Source: Vibrio sp. Y2-5 (GTDB lineage: Bacteria > Pseudomonadota > Gammaproteobacteria > Enterobacterales > Vibrionaceae). Taken from it: a stretch of DNA of 64,000 nucleotides. The stretch lies in assembly GCF_014596725.1 (NCBI RefSeq), contig NZ_JACVEG010000007.1:141571-205570 (forward strand). The letters run 5' to 3'. The notes beneath the pieces were generated by a model. The model saw nothing but the letters and a program-made list of their open reading frames with translations, made no database searches and was not told the origin of the DNA. Shown here one piece after another: positions 1-9,624 of the stretch (position 1 is its first letter; each line of letters starts with the position of its first letter). The translations under genes and the position numbers were made by a program.

Positions 1-1
1 C

Positions 2-109
2 ATTGCACTGGTTTCAATAATTGGAAATATCATTAATATCTTATTGTTAAGTAAGTTGAGCAAGCATCAACATTCGGTAAATTGTTGTTTACTGCCAGTG
101 TCGTTTTGA
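2..109 (+). CDS. C-terminal fragment of a probable membrane protein, cut by the window edge
   Basis: An open frame runs from the window edge to TGA at 107-109 and encodes about 35 residues. The first half is strongly hydrophobic (IALVSIIGNIINILLL) and is followed by a short polar tail, as at the end of a polytopic membrane protein. It converges on the minus-strand acyltransferase gene. Its place beside hldD would suit an LPS core, ligase or flippase gene, but that is context only. The fragment is too short for a family call and could be chance. Confidence 0.3.
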   Translation: MALVSIIGNIINILLLSKLSKHQHSVNCCLLPVSF

Positions 110-162
110 TGGCGTGAAGTATCATTCTAACGTACAAAAGTAGAGAAAACACCAGACTTATA

Positions 163-2076
163 TTACAAGACTTTAATTATTGGTATTAGTTGACTTGCTC
201 CAAATTCGCTAAGATGATCATCATCAAAATAAAGAGGTCTTCCTTTTATGTCACCGTAGCAAGAATCTTGGTCGCAAAATAGTTGTTTGACTTGGACTCT
301 ATGTACATCACAATCGGTTTCTAACTGATTAAATAAAGCAAAAATCTCTTTGTTTCGTGATGTGTACTCATCGACTGAAATGGATACCCTATAGTCAGAA
401 TTTCCCCGCATGATTTCCTTTGCCATGGTTTTTGGAACATGTTTTCTGAGCTCAGGAATTGGGTCAATCACGTATACCTTATTGACTTTCGATATGGCAC
501 AGATTGTCTCGTACATGGAGCTTAGAGCTTGCTCTGTATATTCTTTTCCTCTTCGATTTATTCTTGATTTACCAACAAAAAACTCTGTAACATCGTTGTC
601 TTGATATTCATTTGCGCCATAAAGTAGTGAAGCATAGCGATTGAGTATATAGACAGATGCAGACGGATAATTTTTTAGAGCAGCAATTCGGGAGTCAATA
701 AATTCTCCACAAGAGTGATCTTCCTTAACTTCCCTAATATTATAAATGTCGAATGCAGTGCGACATCCCGACATTGTCCAATCTAATGTTGCTGAGTTCG
801 GGAATGCTTTGTCAATGCTCCTTATAATGCTTGCTGCATGACTATCACCAAGCACAATTTGATTAATACGTCCTTCCCCGTAAACGCATTCAGGCACTTT
901 TCCTGTACCCACATGACATCTTTCCCTTTCAGGGTTCAAATTGGTAGCTTCATTTGAGATGGTTTGAATATTTAAAGGGTATAAGCTTAGAGCGCCATTT
1001 GTCGAGTATACGAGTTGTGATAACAATAAAGTGATAGCTGTTAGTGCTATAGGCGGATACTTAACTAGTTGAAGTACAGATATCTTTGGAGCTTGAAACG
1101 ATAGTGACTCTATGTATTTAGTGCTGAAAATTCCTATAGCTATCGATAACAGCAATCCTACCACTTCCCAATGAGGTATTTGCCAATAGCTTCCCAAAAC
1201 TAAAATTGGCCAGTGCCATAAATATATAGAATATGAGCTTTTGCCTATTTGCTTGATAATCAGATTATTGTAAAAACTAACGTGTTGATAATTGGCAGAC
1301 AAAACGAAGTATGCGCCTATCGATACAGGAAGAGTGTATTGACTTGGCCATGCAAATGAGCTGTCTATGAATAGGCAAGAGGCAACAATCAATAACATAC
1401 CAAGAGCTGTTGTAACTAGTTGAGCAAATGTTCGCTTTAGTTTTATTGGGTATAAATATGCTATCCCACCTAGCAGCATTTCCCATGCTCTTGAGCTTAA
1501 AAGGTAGTAAGCACTATCGGGAGAATTATAAGCTGTATAAATAGAATAGATGAAAGACACTAAAAATATAAATAGGACTGAATTTTTTACAGTCTCATAT
1601 TTAAATGTTTTCAATAACCCAACAATTATTAGCGGGTAAATTAAATAGAATTGCCATTCTACGGATAGTGACCAAGTGTGGAGCAACCACTTATCCATCG
1701 AAGAAGTGTCAAAATACCCAGCTTCTTTTAGGTACGCGTGGTTCGAGATGAACAACGCACTTTTTAACGTATGTTTGCCTAACGTTTTAAACTCAAAAGG
1801 AGAAAGAGTGAAAAAGCCAGCTACTAATGTGACAAGTAGCATTACGGAGAGTGCTGGTATGATTCGCTTTGCTCGAGAAATATAGAACTCACCGAAGCTA
1901 AATCTATTTTCTGAATAACGCGTAAATATAATTCTTGTCATCAAAAAACCGGAGATGACAAAGAATACATCAACACCAGCAAATCCACCTGGAAGTAATG
2001 CTGAGTTGAAATGGTATAAGACTACGGACGAAACAGCAATCGCTCTTAAGGCATTAATATCTAGGCGAAAATTCAT
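163..2076 (-). CDS. OafA/YrhL-type membrane acyltransferase with C-terminal SGNH domain
   Basis: The 637-residue protein has an N-terminal acyltransferase-3 domain (about residues 1-340) with many membrane segments and the family's early RAIAVSSVVLYH motif carrying the conserved His. A periplasmic SGNH hydrolase-like domain follows (about 380-637), with block I GDSHAAS and a C-terminal DDDHLS motif. Fused proteins of this type O-acetylate LPS or other surface polysaccharides. It lies downstream of hldD on the same strand, but a strong terminator (2101-2139) separates them, so it probably has its own promoter or depends on read-through. The substrate cannot be read from sequence; LPS core or O-antigen is an inference from position. 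Confidence 0.88.
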   Translation of the reverse strand: MNFRLDINALRAIAVSSVVLYHFNSALLPGGFAGVDVFFVISGFLMTRIIFTRYSENRFSFGEFYISRAKRIIPALSVMLLVTLVAGFFTLSPFEFKTLGKHTLKSALFISNHAYLKEAGYFDTSSMDKWLLHTWSLSVEWQFYLIYPLIIVGLLKTFKYETVKNSVLFIFLVSFIYSIYTAYNSPDSAYYLLSSRAWEMLLGGIAYLYPIKLKRTFAQLVTTALGMLLIVASCLFIDSSFAWPSQYTLPVSIGAYFVLSANYQHVSFYNNLIIKQIGKSSYSIYLWHWPILVLGSYWQIPHWEVVGLLLSIAIGIFSTKYIESLSFQAPKISVLQLVKYPPIALTAITLLLSQLVYSTNGALSLYPLNIQTISNEATNLNPERERCHVGTGKVPECVYGEGRINQIVLGDSHAASIIRSIDKAFPNSATLDWTMSGCRTAFDIYNIREVKEDHSCGEFIDSRIAALKNYPSASVYILNRYASLLYGANEYQDNDVTEFFVGKSRINRRGKEYTEQALSSMYETICAISKVNKVYVIDPIPELRKHVPKTMAKEIMRGNSDYRVSISVDEYTSRNKEIFALFNQLETDCDVHRVQVKQLFCDQDSCYGDIKGRPLYFDDDHLSEFGASQLIPIIKVL

Positions 2077-2100
2077 AAGTAAGTGGAGATGCTAAAGAAA

Positions 2101-2139
2101 GAAAAATGTAATAACGAGCCACAATGGACTCGTTATTAC
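2101..2139 (-). terminator. Rho-independent terminator after hldD
   Basis: An 11-bp perfect stem (GTAATAACGAG at 2108-2118 with CTCGTTATTAC at 2129-2139) carries a further CCA/TGG pairing inside the loop. Read on the minus strand it is followed by ATTTTTC. It sits just after the hldD stop codon. Confidence 0.75.
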
Positions 2140-2151
2140 GAACAATTAAAG

Positions 2152-3090
2152 TTAGTTGATGGTTGCCATGTACTCAGCCACACCTTCAGCCACAGTCTTA
2201 AATTGGTGGTCACAACCTACGGCACGTAGTTTTGATAAGTCAGCTTGGGTAAACTCTTGATATGCGCCTTTCAAGTGCTCGGGGAATGGGATAGTTTCCA
2301 CTTCACCTTTACCATGGAACTTGATAACTGCTTTAGCGACTTCATTGAATGATTCTGCATTGCCTGTGCCTAGGTTAAAAATACCTGACTTACCATGCTT
2401 CATAAACCACAAGTTTACCGCTGCAACGTCACCTACATAAACAAAATCGCGTTTAAAATGCTCACTACCGGCAAACAGTTTAGGGTTCTCTCCAGCGTTC
2501 ATTTGATTATTTAAATGAAACGCAACAGATGCCATTGAACCTTTGTGTTGTTCGCGTGGGCCATAAACATTGAAGTAGCGAAAACCCGTCACTTGAGAAA
2601 GTTTTTCACCATGTGTTTCCGCATCTGCCCAAAGTTTTCGAACATAATTATCAAACTGTTGCTTGGAATAACCGTAAACGTTTAATGCACCTTCATATTG
2701 TGGTTCTTCAATAAAAGTATCAGTTTCACCATAAGTTGCCGCTGAAGAAGCGTAAAGGAAAGGAATCTCCCGATCTAAGCAGTAATGCAACAACTCCTTC
2801 GAGTACTCATAGTTGTTGAGCATCATATATTTACCGTCCCACTCAGTTGTGGCAGAACAGGCTCCTTCATGGAAAATTGCATCGATAGGGCCGAAATCGT
2901 CTCCAGCCATAATTTGTGTCAGGAAATCATCGCGATCCATGTAATCGGTAATATCCAGATCGACTAGGTTTTGGAACTTACGGCCATTTTTTAAATGATC
3001 CACTACGAGTATGTCGTTGATACCTTGTTCGTTAAGTGCTTTAACGATATTGCTGCCAATCATGCCAGCACCGCCAGTTACGATGATCAT
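2152..3090 (-). CDS. hldD: ADP-L-glycero-D-manno-heptose 6-epimerase
   Basis: This 312-residue extended SDR enzyme converts ADP-D-glycero-D-manno-heptose to the L-glycero form used for the LPS inner core. The NADP-binding motif TGGAGMIG is at residues 5-12 and the Tyr-x3-Lys catalytic pair at Y139/K143 (YGYSK). The length matches E. coli HldD (RfaD/GmhD). In V. cholerae this gene marks the left border of the O-antigen locus, and it does so here, being transcribed away from the JUMPStart element. GC content is like that of the housekeeping genes, unlike the AT-rich locus interior. Confidence 0.97.
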   Translation of the reverse strand: MIIVTGGAGMIGSNIVKALNEQGINDILVVDHLKNGRKFQNLVDLDITDYMDRDDFLTQIMAGDDFGPIDAIFHEGACSATTEWDGKYMMLNNYEYSKELLHYCLDREIPFLYASSAATYGETDTFIEEPQYEGALNVYGYSKQQFDNYVRKLWADAETHGEKLSQVTGFRYFNVYGPREQHKGSMASVAFHLNNQMNAGENPKLFAGSEHFKRDFVYVGDVAAVNLWFMKHGKSGIFNLGTGNAESFNEVAKAVIKFHGKGEVETIPFPEHLKGAYQEFTQADLSKLRAVGCDHQFKTVAEGVAEYMATIN

Positions 3091-3244
3091 AATGTTCCTT
3101 TTGGATGATGAAATTGCGAACAGATATCAGCATTATAGCGAGTTGATTTAGTGCTGTAATCACAAAAAAAGCTCACACCATTATACATAATCGCCTCCCC
3201 AGTCTTTTTGATGTATGATTCTGCCCCAAATATGGAAAAATTTA

Positions 3245-3290
3245 GTAGTGTATGGCTTTTGGTATAGCATGAACCAAGGGCGGTAGCGTG
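3245..3290 (+). promoter_or_regulatory. JUMPStart element with ops site (RfaH recruitment)
   Basis: The segment ends in GGGCGGTAGCGTG (3278-3290), which contains the exact ops core GGCGGTAGCG, and the upstream part keeps JUMPStart spacing and words (AGTG, GGTA, ACCA). Such elements lie in the leaders of long polysaccharide operons, where paused RNA polymerase recruits RfaH to suppress Rho termination and aid translation. It lies 50 bp upstream of rmlB in the hldD/rmlB divergent region, so an RfaH-dependent operon of about 17 kb is expected. Confidence 0.9.
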
Positions 3291-3340
3291 TCTAAAATTT
3301 ATTAAATTAGTTTATTAAATACTCTTGTGGATATGTGAAT

Positions 3341-4405
3341 ATGAACATACTTGTGACAGGTGGCGCTGGTTTTATTGGTTCGGCGGTTATTCGCCATATT
3401 ATCAAACAGACATCAGACAGCGTGATTAACGTAGATAAATTAACTTATGCTGGTAATTTAGAGTCTTTACTAGAAGTATCACAAAGTGACCGATATAAAT
3501 TTGAACAAGTAGACATTTGTGACCGTGCTGAACTCGATCGTCTATTTAAGCAGTACGCACCAGATGCAGTCATGCACCTAGCAGCCGAATCGCATGTAGA
3601 CCGTTCGATTGATGGCCCAGCCGCGTTTATTGAGACCAATATAGTTGGCACTTATACCTTACTTGAAGCTGCGCGTAGTTATTGGAACACGCTTGAGAAC
3701 GATAAAAAAGCAGCATTCCGTTTCCACCATATCTCAACTGACGAAGTGTATGGTGACTTAGAAGGGACTGACGATCTGTTTACTGAAGAAACTTCTTATG
3801 AGCCTTCTTCACCGTATTCGGCATCGAAAGCCTCCAGTGACCACCTAGTACGTGCGTGGCTACGTACTTATGGTCTGCCAACGATCGTGACCAACTGTTC
3901 AAATAACTACGGTCCATTCCACTTCCCTGAAAAACTGATCCCATTAATGATCCTTAACGCTTTAGATGGCAAGCCGTTACCTGTTTATGGTGACGGTATG
4001 CAAATCCGTGATTGGCTATTTGTTGAAGATCATGCTTGTGCACTATACAAAGTGGTTACTGAAGGGAACGTCGGTGAAACCTATAACATCGGCGGCCACA
4101 ACGAGAAAGCAAACATTGAAGTGGTGAAAACAATTTGCACTCTATTGGAAGAGTTCGTGCCTGTTAAACCTCAAGGTGTTGCTCAATACTTAGACCTAAT
4201 CACTTACGTAAAAGATCGTCCTGGGCACGATGTTCGCTATGCTATTGATGCTGAAAAGATTGAACGTGAATTGGGTTGGAGACCTCAAGAGACATTCGAA
4301 TCTGGTATTCGTAAAACAGTGGAATGGTATCTGAATAACAAAGAGTGGTGGAGCCGTGTATTAAATGGTTCATATAGCCGTGAGCGTCTAGGCTCGGGAG
4401 AATAA
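3341..4405 (+). CDS. rmlB: dTDP-glucose 4,6-dehydratase
   Basis: RmlB performs the second step of dTDP-L-rhamnose synthesis, from dTDP-glucose to the 4-keto-6-deoxy sugar. The NAD motif TGGAGFIG is at residues 6-13 and the YSASK catalytic motif at Y159/K163. I chose ATG 3341 (MNILVTGG); an in-frame GTG at 3335 would add two residues, and neither has a strong ribosome site. It is the first gene after the JUMPStart element and is followed after 2 bp by rmlA. Codon use and GC resemble the core genome. Confidence 0.97.
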   Translation: MNILVTGGAGFIGSAVIRHIIKQTSDSVINVDKLTYAGNLESLLEVSQSDRYKFEQVDICDRAELDRLFKQYAPDAVMHLAAESHVDRSIDGPAAFIETNIVGTYTLLEAARSYWNTLENDKKAAFRFHHISTDEVYGDLEGTDDLFTEETSYEPSSPYSASKASSDHLVRAWLRTYGLPTIVTNCSNNYGPFHFPEKLIPLMILNALDGKPLPVYGDGMQIRDWLFVEDHACALYKVVTEGNVGETYNIGGHNEKANIEVVKTICTLLEEFVPVKPQGVAQYLDLITYVKDRPGHDVRYAIDAEKIERELGWRPQETFESGIRKTVEWYLNNKEWWSRVLNGSYSRERLGSGE

Positions 4406-4407
4406 CC

Positions 4408-5271
4408 GTGAAAGGAATTATTTTAGCTGGTGGCTCGGGTACTCGTTTATACCCAATTACTCGCGGTGTTTCTAAACAATTACTCCCTGTTTACGACAAG
4501 CCAATGATTTACTACCCTCTTTCTACACTGATGCTAGCGGGTATCAAAGATATTCTGATTATTACTACTCCTGAGGACAACGAAAGCTTTAAACGTCTAT
4601 TAGGAAACGGCAGTGATTTTGGTATTAATCTGCAATACGAGATTCAACCAAGCCCAGATGGTCTAGCACAAGCGTTCCTGATCGGTGAAAAGTTCATCGG
4701 TAAGGATTCAGTCTGCTTGGTATTGGGTGACAACATTTTCTATGGTCAGTCATTCAGTAAAACATTGAAGAGCGCTGCATCACGCGATCATGGCGCAACC
4801 GTATTCGGCTACCAAGTGAAAGACCCAGAGCGTTTTGGTGTAGTTGAATTTGACGTAAATATGAAAGCCGTTTCGATCGAAGAAAAGCCAGCTAAGCCTA
4901 AGTCAAACTACGCAGTGACGGGGTTGTACTTCTACGACAATCGTGTTGTTGAGCTTGCGAAGCAAGTAAAACCTTCTGCTCGTGGTGAGCTAGAAATCAC
5001 TTCATTAAACGAGATGTACCTCAACGATGGCACGCTAAATGTTGAACTACTTGGCCGTGGTTTTGCCTGGCTAGACACAGGTACTCATGAGAGCTTACAT
5101 GAAGCTTCTTCATTCGTTCAGACAATTGAACACGTGCAAGGCTTAAAAGTTGCGTGTTTGGAAGAGGTTGCATGGCGCAACGGTTGGCTGAGCAATGAAC
5201 AGTTAGAAGTGATTGCAAGACCAATGCTGAAAAATGCTTATGGTCAGTATCTACACTCTTTGGTCAAATAA
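4408..5271 (+). CDS. rmlA: Glucose-1-phosphate thymidylyltransferase
   Basis: RmlA joins glucose-1-phosphate to dTTP, the first step of dTDP-rhamnose synthesis. The 287-residue protein begins with [16 protein letters not shown], containing the nucleotidyltransferase signature GGSGTRLYP; the magnesium-binding region LGDNIFYG and the EEKP segment are present. Its length is that of long-form RmlA enzymes. It starts with GTG only 2 bp after rmlB, which implies translational coupling. Confidence 0.97.
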   Translation: MKGIILAGGSGTRLYPITRGVSKQLLPVYDKPMIYYPLSTLMLAGIKDILIITTPEDNESFKRLLGNGSDFGINLQYEIQPSPDGLAQAFLIGEKFIGKDSVCLVLGDNIFYGQSFSKTLKSAASRDHGATVFGYQVKDPERFGVVEFDVNMKAVSIEEKPAKPKSNYAVTGLYFYDNRVVELAKQVKPSARGELEITSLNEMYLNDGTLNVELLGRGFAWLDTGTHESLHEASSFVQTIEHVQGLKVACLEEVAWRNGWLSNEQLEVIARPMLKNAYGQYLHSLVK

Positions 5272-5283
5272 TTAGGGAAATCA

Positions 5284-6156
5284 ATGAGAGTTCTCATCAC
5301 AGGTTGCAATGGCCAAGTGGGTCATTGCTTAACTGAACGTTTGAAAAGCAAAGCCGAGATTCTAGCCCTTGACTATGAAGGGCTAGATATTACTGACCAA
5401 CAGGCAGTGAGCAAAACGGTGGCGGATTTCAAACCCGATTACATTATCAATGCGGCGGCACACACCGCCGTTGACCGCGCGGAACAGGAAGTTGAACTTT
5501 CTAATGCGATAAACCGTGATGGTCCTCAATATTTAGCTGAAGCAGCACAGCAAGTGAATGCTGTGATATTACATATCTCCACGGATTATGTGTTCGATGG
5601 AGAAAGTGAACAACCTTATAGAGAAGTGGATCAAACAGCACCTCAAGGTGTTTACGGTCAAAGTAAGCTTGCTGGTGAGTTGGCGGTAGCACAAAATTGT
5701 TCACAGCACCTTATCTTACGTACCGCTTGGGTGTTCGGTGAGCATGGCAATAACTTTGTTAAGACTATGCTACGCCTCGCTCAAACAAGAGATGAGCTTA
5801 ACATCGTCGATGACCAGTTTGGCGGCCCGACGTATGCGCGAGATATTGCTGATGCGCTGATTGCTATGATCGTCTACGTCGAACAAGGGCAGAAGCCTGA
5901 ATGGGGGGTTTACCATTTCGCAGGAATGCCTTACACCAGTTGGTACGGATTTGCTTCCCAAATATTCCAGTTAGCCGAAAGTAAAGGCGTAGTAGCTAAT
6001 CAGCCTACAATTAAAGCTATTCCGACTTCCGCGTACGCAACGTCTGCAAAGCGTCCCGCTAATTCTCGCCTAGATTGCAGTAAAATTTTCAATCAATTTG
6101 GTATCAAGCCAAGTGATTGGCAAACGGCATTAGAAAACATTCAAGCTTATAAGTAG
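5284..6156 (+). CDS. rmlD: dTDP-4-dehydrorhamnose reductase
   Basis: RmlD reduces dTDP-4-keto-L-rhamnose to dTDP-L-rhamnose with NAD(P)H. The 290-residue protein has the GCNGQVG nucleotide motif at residues 7-13, the typical STDYVFDG segment and a YGQSK catalytic motif. It stands between rmlA and rmlC, giving the order B-A-D-C. Confidence 0.97.
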   Translation: MRVLITGCNGQVGHCLTERLKSKAEILALDYEGLDITDQQAVSKTVADFKPDYIINAAAHTAVDRAEQEVELSNAINRDGPQYLAEAAQQVNAVILHISTDYVFDGESEQPYREVDQTAPQGVYGQSKLAGELAVAQNCSQHLILRTAWVFGEHGNNFVKTMLRLAQTRDELNIVDDQFGGPTYARDIADALIAMIVYVEQGQKPEWGVYHFAGMPYTSWYGFASQIFQLAESKGVVANQPTIKAIPTSAYATSAKRPANSRLDCSKIFNQFGIKPSDWQTALENIQAYK

Positions 6157-6162
6157 TGAAAT

Positions 6163-6708
6163 ATGAAAGTTATCGATACCAAAATACCTGAAGTAAAAAT
6201 TATTGAGCCAACCGTGTTTAGTGATGAACGTGGTTTTTTTATGGAAACGTGGCAGCAGAGAAAATTTGAAGAATTAGTCACATGTAAACCTACACAATTT
6301 GTACAAGACAACCATTCAAAATCTAAGAAAGCTACTTTACGTGGTCTGCACTACCAAACGAAAAACGCACAGGGCAAACTAGTACGAGTGGTATCTGGGG
6401 AAGTATTTGATGTGGCAGTAGATATTCGTAAAAATTCTCCAACGTTTGGTCAATGGGTAGGTGAGTTTCTATCTGCTGAGAATAAACGCCAATTGTGGAT
6501 TCCCGAAGGCTTTGCTCATGGATTTTATGTGACAAGTGATGAAGCTGAATTTGTCTATAAATGTACTGACTATTATAACCCCAATACTGAAGGTGCCATA
6601 GTATGGAGTGACCCGGACATTGGGATAGAGTGGCCTTTAGATCAGTATACTGATTTAATAATTTCTGAAAAAGATAGTACAGCCCCATTACTGAGTGATG
6701 CAATATAA
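6163..6708 (+). CDS. rmlC: dTDP-4-dehydrorhamnose 3,5-epimerase
   Basis: This cupin enzyme of 181 residues epimerises C3 and C5 of dTDP-4-keto-6-deoxyglucose. Family motifs are visible: DERGFFMETW, the His in QDNHSKS, and RGLHYQ. It starts 6 bp after rmlD. Its stop overlaps the wzm start (TAATG), coupling sugar synthesis to export. AT content rises from about here onward, so it sits at the compositional boundary of the locus interior. Confidence 0.96.
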   Translation: MKVIDTKIPEVKIIEPTVFSDERGFFMETWQQRKFEELVTCKPTQFVQDNHSKSKKATLRGLHYQTKNAQGKLVRVVSGEVFDVAVDIRKNSPTFGQWVGEFLSAENKRQLWIPEGFAHGFYVTSDEAEFVYKCTDYYNPNTEGAIVWSDPDIGIEWPLDQYTDLIISEKDSTAPLLSDAI

Positions 6709-7487
6709 TGAAAACTTTAGCAAAAAACTACTCTCTAATAATATCGCTGACAAAAAGAGACATTGAAGAACGCTATCGAAGCTCAAGTTTGGGTTTATTA
6801 TGGAGCATAGCTTTACCACTGTTTATGTTAGCTATTTATACTTTTGTTTTCAGCTTTGTATTTAAATCAAAATGGGGTGTAGATACAAATATTAGTTATA
6901 GTTTAGTAATGTTTATTGGACTCATTACACATGCTTTTTATTCTGAATGTTTAGGGAAAGCTACAGGCCTTATTCATGGTAATGCTAACTATGTTAAGAA
7001 AGTCATTTTCCCTCTACAAATACTATGCTGGGTTAGCCTGCTTTCATCTTTCTTTCAGTTTTTAATTTCTTTTTGCGTTTTCTTATTGTTCTATTTTGTT
7101 ATGGGATATGACTTACAGCCTTCCCAGTTATTAGTCCCCTTTATTGTTCTACCAATGATAATAATGGCACTAGCACTTATTTTGTTTATATCAGCACTAA
7201 GTGTGTATGTTAGAGATGTTAGCCATATCATATCGGTAGCAATTTCCATATTGCTATTTCTATCCCCAGTATTTTATTCAATTACAAGTGTGCCTGAAAA
7301 ATATAGGTGGCTGATTTATCTAAATCCTATTACTTATGCTATTGAGTGCTTGCGTGATGTGGTTATATATGGGAGGTTTATTGATGTAATACCTTACGCA
7401 TTGTATTTTCTAGTTTGTGTTATATCATATTTTCTAGCATCAAAGTGGTTCAATAAACTTAAAGTTGGTTTTGCCGATGTTATCTAA
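6708..7487 (+). CDS. wzm: O-antigen/polysaccharide ABC exporter, permease subunit (Wzm)
   Basis: The 259-residue protein belongs to the ABC-2 polysaccharide exporter family (KpsM/Wzm/RfbD). It has about six hydrophobic segments and an N-terminal cytoplasmic stretch with the family-typical KRDIEERYRSSSLGLLWS, and SPVFYS near the last loop. With Wzt it moves completed undecaprenyl-diphosphate-linked glycans across the inner membrane. Its presence, and the lack of a clear Wzx/Wzy pair, assigns the locus to the ABC-dependent pathway. Confidence 0.93.
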   Translation: MKTLAKNYSLIISLTKRDIEERYRSSSLGLLWSIALPLFMLAIYTFVFSFVFKSKWGVDTNISYSLVMFIGLITHAFYSECLGKATGLIHGNANYVKKVIFPLQILCWVSLLSSFFQFLISFCVFLLFYFVMGYDLQPSQLLVPFIVLPMIIMALALILFISALSVYVRDVSHIISVAISILLFLSPVFYSITSVPEKYRWLIYLNPITYAIECLRDVVIYGRFIDVIPYALYFLVCVISYFLASKWFNKLKVGFADVI

Positions 7488-8682
7488 AACTATCATAAAA
7501 GTAAGTAAAATATCTAAAAGTTTTATACTGTTCAATAATCCTATAGAAAGGATGAAAGATATATTTGGCTTAAGAACTCAAAGTCCAAAATATAATGCTT
7601 TAGTAGATATAAATTTTGAGGTAAATAAAGGCGATACAGTTGGTATTATAGGCGTTAATGGGTCTGGTAAATCTACGTTATTGCAGATTATTTGTGGTAC
7701 CCTAGCTCCAACTAGTGGCAATGCTGTGGTTGATGGAAGAGTTGCCGCTTTATTGGAGTTAGGAGCCGGATTTAATCCAGAGTTTACAGGTCTAGAAAAT
7801 ATCAGACTCAATGCTGCTTTGATGGGTTTATCCAAGCCGGAAATAGATGAAATATTTGATGATGTAGTACGGTTTGCTGATATAGGTGAGTTTCTACAGC
7901 AACCAGTAAAAACTTATTCAAGTGGCATGTTTGCTAGGCTTGCTTTTGCTACTGCTATTCACGTAAAGCCTGAAATATTAATAGTAGATGAAATATTATC
8001 CGTAGGTGATTCTAGATTTCAGAGAAAGTGCATCAATAAACTAAAACAAATTAGAGATTCAGGATGTACCATACTTTTTGTATCTCATGACGATTATCAA
8101 GTGAGAAATATATGTAATAAGGTATTGTACTTGAAGAGTGGGGTGCAAAAATATTTTGGTGAAGTAAATGAAGGTGTTAATCTTTACTTACAAGATCTTC
8201 AAGAGCTAGATCGTATACAAAAAAAGGAGCGCGTGGATTCTAGTAATTCTGTAAATGAAAAGAAAATCATTGAAATAACTAATTGCAGAATTACTAATTC
8301 TGATGGTAATAATGTGGATTCTATAAAAACGGGAGATTCAGTCTTTATAGAATTTGATTTTAAATGTTCAGACGTAGAATTAATTAACAAAGTACATTTT
8401 GTTTTCAACTTATATCGTGTTGATGGTGTATATATATGTGGTTCTACTACATTGATGACAGGTAATCAATCGTATATTATCTCCGAAAACGGTTGTGTTA
8501 GAATTGCCTTTCCTAAGTTAGATTTACTTTCTGGTAAGTATTATTGGCGATTTGCTATTAATGATGAAGAAGGCATTCAGATTTTAAGTGAAGTTACACC
8601 TGCATGTGAATTTACAGTAGTAGATGATTTTAAAGCTGTTGGAATATATAACATTAACCATTACTGGACTATTGGGGGCTAA
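7477..8682 (+). CDS. wzt: O-antigen ABC exporter ATPase with C-terminal glycan-binding-type extension (Wzt)
   Basis: I chose ATG 7477, which overlaps the wzm end by 11 bp; an upstream in-frame TTG at 7465 is less likely. The product is 401 residues. The nucleotide-binding domain (about 1-250) has Walker A GVNGSGKST at 59-67, signature YSSGM and Walker B ILIVDE. The remaining 150 or so residues correspond to the extra domain of long Wzt proteins (E. coli O8/O9a type), which recognises a modified non-reducing chain end before export. This suggests that a terminal modification, perhaps made by the next gene, licenses transport. Confidence 0.92.
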   Translation: MLSKTIIKVSKISKSFILFNNPIERMKDIFGLRTQSPKYNALVDINFEVNKGDTVGIIGVNGSGKSTLLQIICGTLAPTSGNAVVDGRVAALLELGAGFNPEFTGLENIRLNAALMGLSKPEIDEIFDDVVRFADIGEFLQQPVKTYSSGMFARLAFATAIHVKPEILIVDEILSVGDSRFQRKCINKLKQIRDSGCTILFVSHDDYQVRNICNKVLYLKSGVQKYFGEVNEGVNLYLQDLQELDRIQKKERVDSSNSVNEKKIIEITNCRITNSDGNNVDSIKTGDSVFIEFDFKCSDVELINKVHFVFNLYRVDGVYICGSTTLMTGNQSYIISENGCVRIAFPKLDLLSGKYYWRFAINDEEGIQILSEVTPACEFTVVDDFKAVGIYNINHYWTIGG

Positions 8683-8683
8683 A

Positions 8684-9607
8684 ATGGAAAGAATGGATGA
8701 AGAACTAGTTACAAAAAAACATTTAATAGATGAGCATTTTTCAAGATATAAATTATTTTCTAACCTAGTAGAAGGCTGTGTTGTAGATTGTGCATGTGGT
8801 ATTGGGTATTCTTCCGAAATAATTTTAAACCATACTAAAGCAGTAAATTATATTGGTATTGACATTTCAAAAGATTCTATTGAGATAGCACTTTCCAACT
8901 ATAAAAAAGAGAATGTTAATTTCAAAGTTGGCAGTCTAACTAATTTAGACTTGGAAGATAATTATGCTGACACTTTTTTTTGCATGGAAACACTAGAACA
9001 TGTTGAAGAAGATGTTTTAGATAACTGCTTTGACGAAGTGACTAGGGTACTTAAACCTAACGGAATTTTTATAGGTAGTGTTCCGACTAAAAAATATGAT
9101 GATAAATGTGAGAGTGTTTATGGCCCTAATAAATATCACATTACAAGATTTACACAGGAAAAATTGGAAACGGTCCTAAAGAAATATTTTGTAAATGTTA
9201 AAATTGGAGTTATGACGCGACAAGTATCTTCTTGCTTCATAATTGATGAAAATGAATGTGATTTTGAAGTTGAACATGTCGATAATAGCGAAAGTCTAGA
9301 ATTTGGCTCATTCTTATTTATTTGTAGTAATGAAAATATTAAAGACGATATATCTAATAAATTCTTCCTATCACAAAGCTTAGTTGAGTATGACCAAGAT
9401 CAGCTAATTCCTGTTTATGAGTCAATGAGATGTGCAGAAAAAATGGCACTAGAAAGATATGAATTAATAAAAGCTACAGAAGAGATTTGTGAGCAAAGGC
9501 TTAGAGTGATTAAAGATATGGAAGAAAAGTTCAAGTATTTTTTTATATTTGAAAAAATTATCAAATCTATCGGTGAGAAAATAAAAAAACTTAAAACGAA
9601 AGGTTAG
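8684..9607 (+). CDS. SAM-dependent methyltransferase with helical C-terminal tail; candidate O-chain terminator
   Basis: ATG 8684 lies 1 bp after the wzt stop and gives 307 residues. A class I Rossmann methyltransferase domain spans about 25-160: VDCACGIGYSS is motif I, IGIDIS the ribose-binding acid and METLEHVEE the post-II motif. The last 70 or so residues are rich in charged and hydrophobic alternation and look like a coiled coil ending in a basic amphipathic segment (EKIIKSIGEKIKKLKTK). WbdD, the chain terminator paired with Wzt in E. coli O8/O9a, likewise joins a methyltransferase to a coiled-coil ruler and membrane anchor. Methylation of the chain end is inferred from this and from adjacency to wzt. 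There is no kinase domain. Confidence 0.8.
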   Translation: MERMDEELVTKKHLIDEHFSRYKLFSNLVEGCVVDCACGIGYSSEIILNHTKAVNYIGIDISKDSIEIALSNYKKENVNFKVGSLTNLDLEDNYADTFFCMETLEHVEEDVLDNCFDEVTRVLKPNGIFIGSVPTKKYDDKCESVYGPNKYHITRFTQEKLETVLKKYFVNVKIGVMTRQVSSCFIIDENECDFEVEHVDNSESLEFGSFLFICSNENIKDDISNKFFLSQSLVEYDQDQLIPVYESMRCAEKMALERYELIKATEEICEQRLRVIKDMEEKFKYFFIFEKIIKSIGEKIKKLKTKG

Positions 9608-9624
9608 AATAGAACTTAATTATT

